Below are positions 59,838 through 64,000 of a stretch of 64,000 nt of DNA, one piece after another. Numbering within the stretch: the stretch's first letter is position 1; each line of letters starts with the position of its first letter. Made by a program: the position numbers and the translations under genes. The stretch is from Kitasatospora cinereorecta (GTDB lineage: Bacteria; Actinomycetota; Actinomycetes; Streptomycetales; Streptomycetaceae). The DNA lies in the NCBI RefSeq assembly GCF_024172095.1, contig NZ_JAMZDX010000003.1, positions 1,194,001 through 1,258,000 of the forward strand, read 5' to 3'. The notes beneath the pieces are model-generated. The model did not search any database, had not been told where the DNA came from, and saw nothing but the letters and a program-made list of their open reading frames with translations.

Positions 59838-61298
59838 CTACGCGGGGACACCTTCCGACGGCGCGTCCGCATCCGCGGCGTCGGCTGAAGCGGCTGCCAG
59901 CGCCTCGTGCTGGGCGCGGACGGCGAGCGCGTTGGGGTCGGTGCGGTCGTCGTACGCCAGCAGCTTGGGCAGGGCGGCCGCCAGCGTGAGCACGCCGACC
60001 ACGCACGCCACGCCGCCGGACCAGATGGACGCCCGGACGCCGAACAGGCCGGCCATGCCGCCGGCCCGGACCTGTCCCAGCTGCGGGCCGACCGAGTAGC
60101 TGAGCAGTTCCACACCGGCGAGCCGGCCGCGCAGCTCGTCGGGGATGGACTGGTTCCACATGGTGGAGCGGGCGGTGCCGCTGATCTGGTCGGCGCCGCC
60201 GGCCAGGACCAGGAAGAGCAGGACCAGCCAGACGTTCCCGACGAGTCCGGCAAAGGTCATCGCCACGCCCCAGCCGAGGGCGGCGAGCAGCAGCATCCGG
60301 CCGTGGCGGTGGATGTGCGAGGTCCAGCCGCTGGTCGCGGAGACCAGCAGTCCGCCGACCGCGGTGGCGGCGTACATCAGGCCGAGCGCCCAGCCGGCGT
60401 GCAGTTCCGAAGCCAGGAACGGGAAGACCGCCACCGGGAACGCGAACAGCATCGCCACGATGTCGATGGCGTAGGTGCCGAGCAGGTCCTTGCGGCTCCA
60501 GGCGTACGTGACGCCGGTCAGGATGGCGCGCAGGGACGGCTTGTCGGCGCCGCTCGAGGGCGGGACGGCGCGCATCCGGGCCAGCAGCAGGAGCGAGACG
60601 GCGAAGCTCGCGACGTCGAGCGCGTACGCGGTCTGCACCCCGGCGAGGGCAACGATCACGCCGGCGAGGGCCGGTCCGGCGACCGAGCCGACGTTGCGGT
60701 AGAGCGAGTTGAGCGCGAACGCGGCGGTGAGCTGGTCGTGCGGGACGATCCGCGGGGTGAGCGAGTCGAGTGCCGGACGCTGCAGGCCGTCGACGGCGGC
60801 GACCAGGGCCGCGACCAGGTAGATCGGCCACAGCAAGGGGTTCGGCAGCAGGGCGTTGAGCAGCAGGAGGCCGGTGAGCAAACCCAGCCCGGCCTCGGAG
60901 AACAGCACCAGCTTCCGCCGGTCCAGCGCATCGGCGAGGGCGCCGCCCCACAGCCCGAAGACGATCAGCGGCACCAGTTCGAAGGCACCGATCAGGCCGA
61001 CCGCGAAGGAGGAGCCGGTGAGGTCCTTGATCTGGATCGGGACGGCGATGTACGTGAGGAAGGTGCCGAACGCGCTGACGCAGCCGGAGCTCCACAGCAG
61101 GCGGAAGTCGCGCGAGGAGCGCCAGGGGGCGAGGTCGGGCAGGATCCGCTGCAGCACCGAACGTGAACGGTCGGCCTCGCCACCGGAGGTGCTCCCGCCG
61201 CCGCTCGGGAGGTCGGAGTCGTGGAGGGGGTCGGGTCGGCCGGTGGAACCGTTCGGAGAATCGCCGGAGGCGCCGTCGGAAGGGGCAGAGGTGCTCAC
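59838..61298 (-). CDS. MFS transporter, EntS/MefA-like
   Basis: A 486-residue transporter with about 12 helices and a 50-residue Ser/Gly-rich N-terminal tail. Family signs are FRLLWSSGCVSAFGTFLTYIAVPIQIKDLTGSSFAVGLIGAFELVPLIVFGLWGGALADALDRRKL and NSLYRNVGSVAGPALAG, here read as a series of helices. Members export siderophores or macrolides. The substrate is not evident. GTG at 61298. Confidence 0.86.
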   Translation of the reverse strand: MSTSAPSDGASGDSPNGSTGRPDPLHDSDLPSGGGSTSGGEADRSRSVLQRILPDLAPWRSSRDFRLLWSSGCVSAFGTFLTYIAVPIQIKDLTGSSFAVGLIGAFELVPLIVFGLWGGALADALDRRKLVLFSEAGLGLLTGLLLLNALLPNPLLWPIYLVAALVAAVDGLQRPALDSLTPRIVPHDQLTAAFALNSLYRNVGSVAGPALAGVIVALAGVQTAYALDVASFAVSLLLLARMRAVPPSSGADKPSLRAILTGVTYAWSRKDLLGTYAIDIVAMLFAFPVAVFPFLASELHAGWALGLMYAATAVGGLLVSATSGWTSHIHRHGRMLLLAALGWGVAMTFAGLVGNVWLVLLFLVLAGGADQISGTARSTMWNQSIPDELRGRLAGVELLSYSVGPQLGQVRAGGMAGLFGVRASIWSGGVACVVGVLTLAAALPKLLAYDDRTDPNALAVRAQHEALAAASADAADADAPSEGVPA

Positions 61299-61403
61299 GT
61301 CCGCTCATGCTGCGACGCCCGTCCGCCGTGGGCAAACGAATTTCCAGGCGCCCGGCCAGCCGCCCGGCCGCCCGGCTCACCGATCGGCCGCCCGCCCTGG
61401 TAG

Positions 61404-61985
61404 CTACCAGCGCAGCGCAGGCGGCGCGGTGAGCCGCTCGGCGAGCCGGGCGAGCCGGGAGCGGGCCCGTCCGGCGGTGCCGGCGGCGGCGCTGACCAGG
61501 TGCTGGACCAGTTCGAACGGCTCCGGTCCGGCCTCCGGGACGGTCAACCGCTCGTGGGCGAGATCGCCGAGCTCCCGGTCGCCGGTGTCCAGGGCCAGCA
61601 CGGTCGCCCCGCCGCGCCGCGCGTAGTGGACGCGTTCCAGCAGCGGCACGCCCGCCGGGTCGGGCGCGACGACCAGCACGGTGGCGCCGCGCCCCGCGTC
61701 GGCGAGCCGCCGCAGCCCGGCCGACAGGTGCTCGGGGCAGTCGGGTGGGACGGCGTGCCGCACCAGGGTGGGGGAGAGGGCGGGCAGCCCGCACAGCGCC
61801 GCCTCGTCGTCCAGGTGCGCGGCGAGGTGCCACGGTTCGTAGCGCGGGGTGCCGACCAGCAGCAGGCCGCGCGACGTCCGGCCGGTCACCGCGTCGCGCA
61901 GCGTGCCGGCGAAGGATCCGGTGCTCTCGAGCCAGCCGGTACCGGCCAGCGACTCCCGGAGTGCGGAAACTCTCACCGCGTCCAT
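61404..61985 (-). CDS. Conserved hypothetical protein, unknown function
   Basis: A 193-residue soluble alpha/beta protein: SRGLLLVGTPRYEPWHLAAHLDDEAAL, then GATVLVVAPDPAGVPLLERVHYARRGG and TVLALDTGDRELGDLAHERL. The strands end in Gly and Asp, as in a nucleotide- or sugar-isomerase-like (SIS) Rossmann fold, but no catalytic motif stands out. It is divergent from npdG, with 48 bp between starts. ATG at 61985. Confidence 0.62.
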   Translation of the reverse strand: MDAVRVSALRESLAGTGWLESTGSFAGTLRDAVTGRTSRGLLLVGTPRYEPWHLAAHLDDEAALCGLPALSPTLVRHAVPPDCPEHLSAGLRRLADAGRGATVLVVAPDPAGVPLLERVHYARRGGATVLALDTGDRELGDLAHERLTVPEAGPEPFELVQHLVSAAAGTAGRARSRLARLAERLTAPPALRW

Positions 61986-62033
61986 GGCCGACAAGCATGG
62001 AGTGCCCTGGGCCGGTTTGGCAGGATCTCCGGT

Positions 62034-62735
62034 ATGACGCAACCCGAATCAGTGAATGCGGCGGCCGGACCGGGCCGCGAACTGCCGGACGTCTCCGGCT
62101 TGGTGGTCGGTGTCCTCGGCGGCACGGGCGACCAAGGCCGCGGCCTGGCGTACCGGTTCGCTCTGGCCGGTCAGCAGGTGGTGATCGGTTCCCGCAGCGC
62201 CGAGCGCGCGGCGGAGGTGGCCGGCGAGATCGGCCTGGGCGTGCGCGGCGCCGACAACGCCGCCTGTGCCCGGGAGAGCGACGTCGTGATCGTCGCGGTG
62301 CCGTGGGAGGGCCACGCGGCGACGCTCACCGCACTGCGCGAGGACCTCGCCGGCAAGATCGTGGTGGACTGCGTCAACCCGCTCGGCTTCGACAAGCAGG
62401 GCGCGTACGCGCTGCAGGTCGAGGAAGGCAGCGCCGCCCAGCAGGCGGCCGCCCTGCTGCCCGACTCGCGGGTGACCGCCGCCTTCCACCACCTCTCGGC
62501 GGTGCTGCTGCAGGACGCCGGGATCGACCGGATCGACACCGACGTGTTGGTGCTGGGCGAGGAGCGGGCCGCCACCGACATCGTCCAGGCACTCGCCGAG
62601 CGGATCCCCGGCATGCGCGGGATCTTCGCCGGGCGGCTGCGCAACGCCCACCAGGTCGAGGCGCTGGTGGCGAACCTGATCTCGGTCAACCGCCGCTACA
62701 AGGCGCACGCCGGCCTGCGGATCACCGACGTCTGA
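62034..62735 (+). CDS. npdG: F420-dependent NADP reductase (NPDG)
   Basis: A 233-residue reductase. The Rossmann motif is VVGVLGGTGDQGRGLAYRFALAGQQVVIGSRSAERA, where the SR after the second strand binds the NADP phosphate. VDCVNPLGFDKQGAYALQ and AAFHHLSAVLLQD follow. It moves hydride between F420H2 and NADP, linking the deazaflavin pool to central metabolism. ATG at 62034. Confidence 0.88.
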   Translation: MTQPESVNAAAGPGRELPDVSGLVVGVLGGTGDQGRGLAYRFALAGQQVVIGSRSAERAAEVAGEIGLGVRGADNAACARESDVVIVAVPWEGHAATLTALREDLAGKIVVDCVNPLGFDKQGAYALQVEEGSAAQQAAALLPDSRVTAAFHHLSAVLLQDAGIDRIDTDVLVLGEERAATDIVQALAERIPGMRGIFAGRLRNAHQVEALVANLISVNRRYKAHAGLRITDV

Positions 62736-62822
62736 CACCCGCCGACCGGCCCCCCTGGACAGACCGCGGGGGCCGGTCGGCGACAATGGGTCGGTACGCA
62801 CCCGCCCCTAGGAGCTCAGACC

Positions 62823-63008
62823 ATGCCCCGCAACGCCCTGTATGCCTCGATCGTCCTCGTGCTCGCGGTGACCGCCGCAGTGGTCTCCTTCATCGAGGGC
62901 AACTGGCTCGGCGTGGTGTGGGTGCTGATGGCGGGCGTCGCGAGCAACATCGCCTGGTTCTACATCCGCAAGGACCGGATCGAGCGCGCCCGCGCCGAGC
63001 AGAACTAG
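62823..63008 (+). CDS. Small two-helix membrane protein
   Basis: A 61-residue protein. Helices are LYASIVLVLAVTAAVVSFI and NWLGVVWVLMAGVASNIAWFYI, with a charged C-terminus (RKDRIERARAEQN). Function unknown. An AGGAG-like site lies just before the ATG at 62823. It probably follows npdG as a separate unit. Confidence 0.7.
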   Translation: MPRNALYASIVLVLAVTAAVVSFIEGNWLGVVWVLMAGVASNIAWFYIRKDRIERARAEQN

Positions 63009-63049
63009 CCCGGAACTAGCCCCGAACGAGCCCGCTCCCCGGCGCGGGG

Positions 63050-63859
63050 TCACTTCCAGAACATGAAGAGGTCGTGGCCGACCGCGGTGTAGAAGGCGTC
63101 GACGCCGAAGAGGCTCATCACGCCGGACGCGGCCTTGATCAGCCAGGCGCCCGCCTGGGTCTGCCAGATCACCACGAACAGCGCCAGCATGCCGTACGGC
63201 GCGAACGGCTCGACCGCGCGCCGGGTCTTGTACGACAGCCACGGCTCGACGATGCCGTATCCGTCCAGGCCGGGGACCGGGAGCAGGTTCAGGATCGCAG
63301 CGGTGACCTGGAGGAAGCCCAGGAAGGCCAGGGCGGCGGGCAACGGCGAGATGCCCTGGTCGACCCCGCCGAGCACGGCCGTCACATCGGGGTTGTCGAA
63401 CCAGCCGCTGCCCGCCAGCGCCAGCAGCACCGCGCCGAACACGACGTTGACCAGCGGGCCGGCCGCCGAGATCAGGCTGTGCTTGACCCGGCTCTGGATC
63501 CGGTGGCGCTCGATGAAGACCGCGCCGCCGGGCAGGCCGATGCCGCCCAGCATGATGAAGATCACGGGCAGGATCACGCTGAGCAGCGCGTGGGTGTACT
63601 TGAACGGGTTGAGGGTCAGGTAGCCCTTGGCGCCGATGGTGATGTCGCCGCCGTGCAGCGCCGTCCTGGCGTGCGCGTACTCGTGCAGGCTGAGCGAGAC
63701 CACCCAGCCGGCGACCACGAAGAGGAAGACGCCGAAGCGCGCGTTGCCGTAGCCGTTGGCCACCGCCCAGCCCGAGGTGCCGAGGACGGCCAGCAGCACC
63801 CAGAAGACCGGGCTGATCCGGTTCTCCTCGCTGCGGCTGCGAGTGGTCGCGAAGGTCAT
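63050..63859 (-). CDS. Site-2 protease family (M50) metalloprotease
   Basis: A 269-residue membrane protease. The zinc motif HEYAH lies in VSLSLHEYAHARTALHGGD and the third ligand Asp in NLLPVPGLDGYGIVEPWLS. Six helices are predicted. Family members cut transmembrane substrates, such as anti-sigma factors, within the membrane. ATG at 63859. Bases 63860-64000 hold only its upstream region. Confidence 0.9.
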   Translation of the reverse strand: MTFATTRSRSEENRISPVFWVLLAVLGTSGWAVANGYGNARFGVFLFVVAGWVVSLSLHEYAHARTALHGGDITIGAKGYLTLNPFKYTHALLSVILPVIFIMLGGIGLPGGAVFIERHRIQSRVKHSLISAAGPLVNVVFGAVLLALAGSGWFDNPDVTAVLGGVDQGISPLPAALAFLGFLQVTAAILNLLPVPGLDGYGIVEPWLSYKTRRAVEPFAPYGMLALFVVIWQTQAGAWLIKAASGVMSLFGVDAFYTAVGHDLFMFWK

Positions 63860-64000
63860 GGCGGGTGGGCTCCGGGGCTGGTGGACGAGGTCTGACCGAT
63901 CATGCCGGGCCGGGTGGCCGCCGGACAACCGGTCCCGGGTGAACGTACGGCACGGGCGGGGTGTTCCGGGCCGGGCGGCTCGGCCGGCCGATCGGCCCCC

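Overview
The window is high-GC actinobacterial chromosome, most likely from a Streptomyces or Kitasatospora relative. Evidence for this is the strong G/C bias at third codon positions, GTG and TTG starts, SigE-family sigma, HbpS/SenS/SenR-like heme sensing, CdsZ-type zinc-ribbon protein, an RNase H/acid-phosphatase fusion, an F420:NADPH reductase and rare TTA codons confined to an accessory segment. Most of it reads as core chromosome.

Layout. 0-7 kb: end of a protein O-mannosyltransferase, a FetB-like permease, a Mn2+ (yybP-ykoY) riboswitch driving a TMEM165/GDT1 exporter, an ECF sigma locus, an AraC regulator and an MhuD/IsdG-type heme oxygenase. 7-13.3 kb: a five-gene operon behind a cobalamin riboswitch, encoding a complete ECF importer plus two secreted or anchored proteins that look like the two halves of an intrinsic-factor-type B12 binder. 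13.3-17.5 kb: a KstR-like TetR regulator and a glycosyltransferase / methyltransferase / alpha-toroid gene set. 17.7-25.7 kb: envelope proteins (amidase, Pro-rich membrane proteins), a methyltransferase, an M48 protease and an alcohol dehydrogenase behind a KstR-like palindrome. 25.7-30.4 kb: a 33-unit heptanucleotide array next to a putative RiPP-like locus: a 50-residue peptide with two 15-residue repeats, a prolyl oligopeptidase, and a LanKC-like protein that has lost its cyclase domain and its conserved lyase lysines. 30.8-38.6 kb: housekeeping genes (Nif3, CdsZ, RNase H-phosphatase, YaaA, RNB nuclease, MFS pump).

38.6-47.4 kb: rnpB (RNase P RNA), followed by an 8.3-kb segment bounded by a perfect 29-bp repeat of the rnpB 3' end. 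This fits an integrated island. It carries an ABC exporter, a JmjC-type oxygenase broken by loss of one 4-bp repeat unit, a TTA-containing small ORF, transposase relics, and an ABC-2 transporter with a divergent two-component system. The kinase/regulator junction of that system is a four-fold tandem copy of a ribosome-binding-site/ATG unit.

47.5-64 kb: NUDIX hydrolase, HbpS-SenS-SenR-like genes, a frameshifted SpoIIE-type phosphatase, serine hydrolase, ACT protein, PadR regulator with palindromic operators, primase-like protein, methionine aminopeptidase, an MFS transporter, NpdG and a site-2 protease.

All functional assignments come from reading motifs and context. No database search was run.
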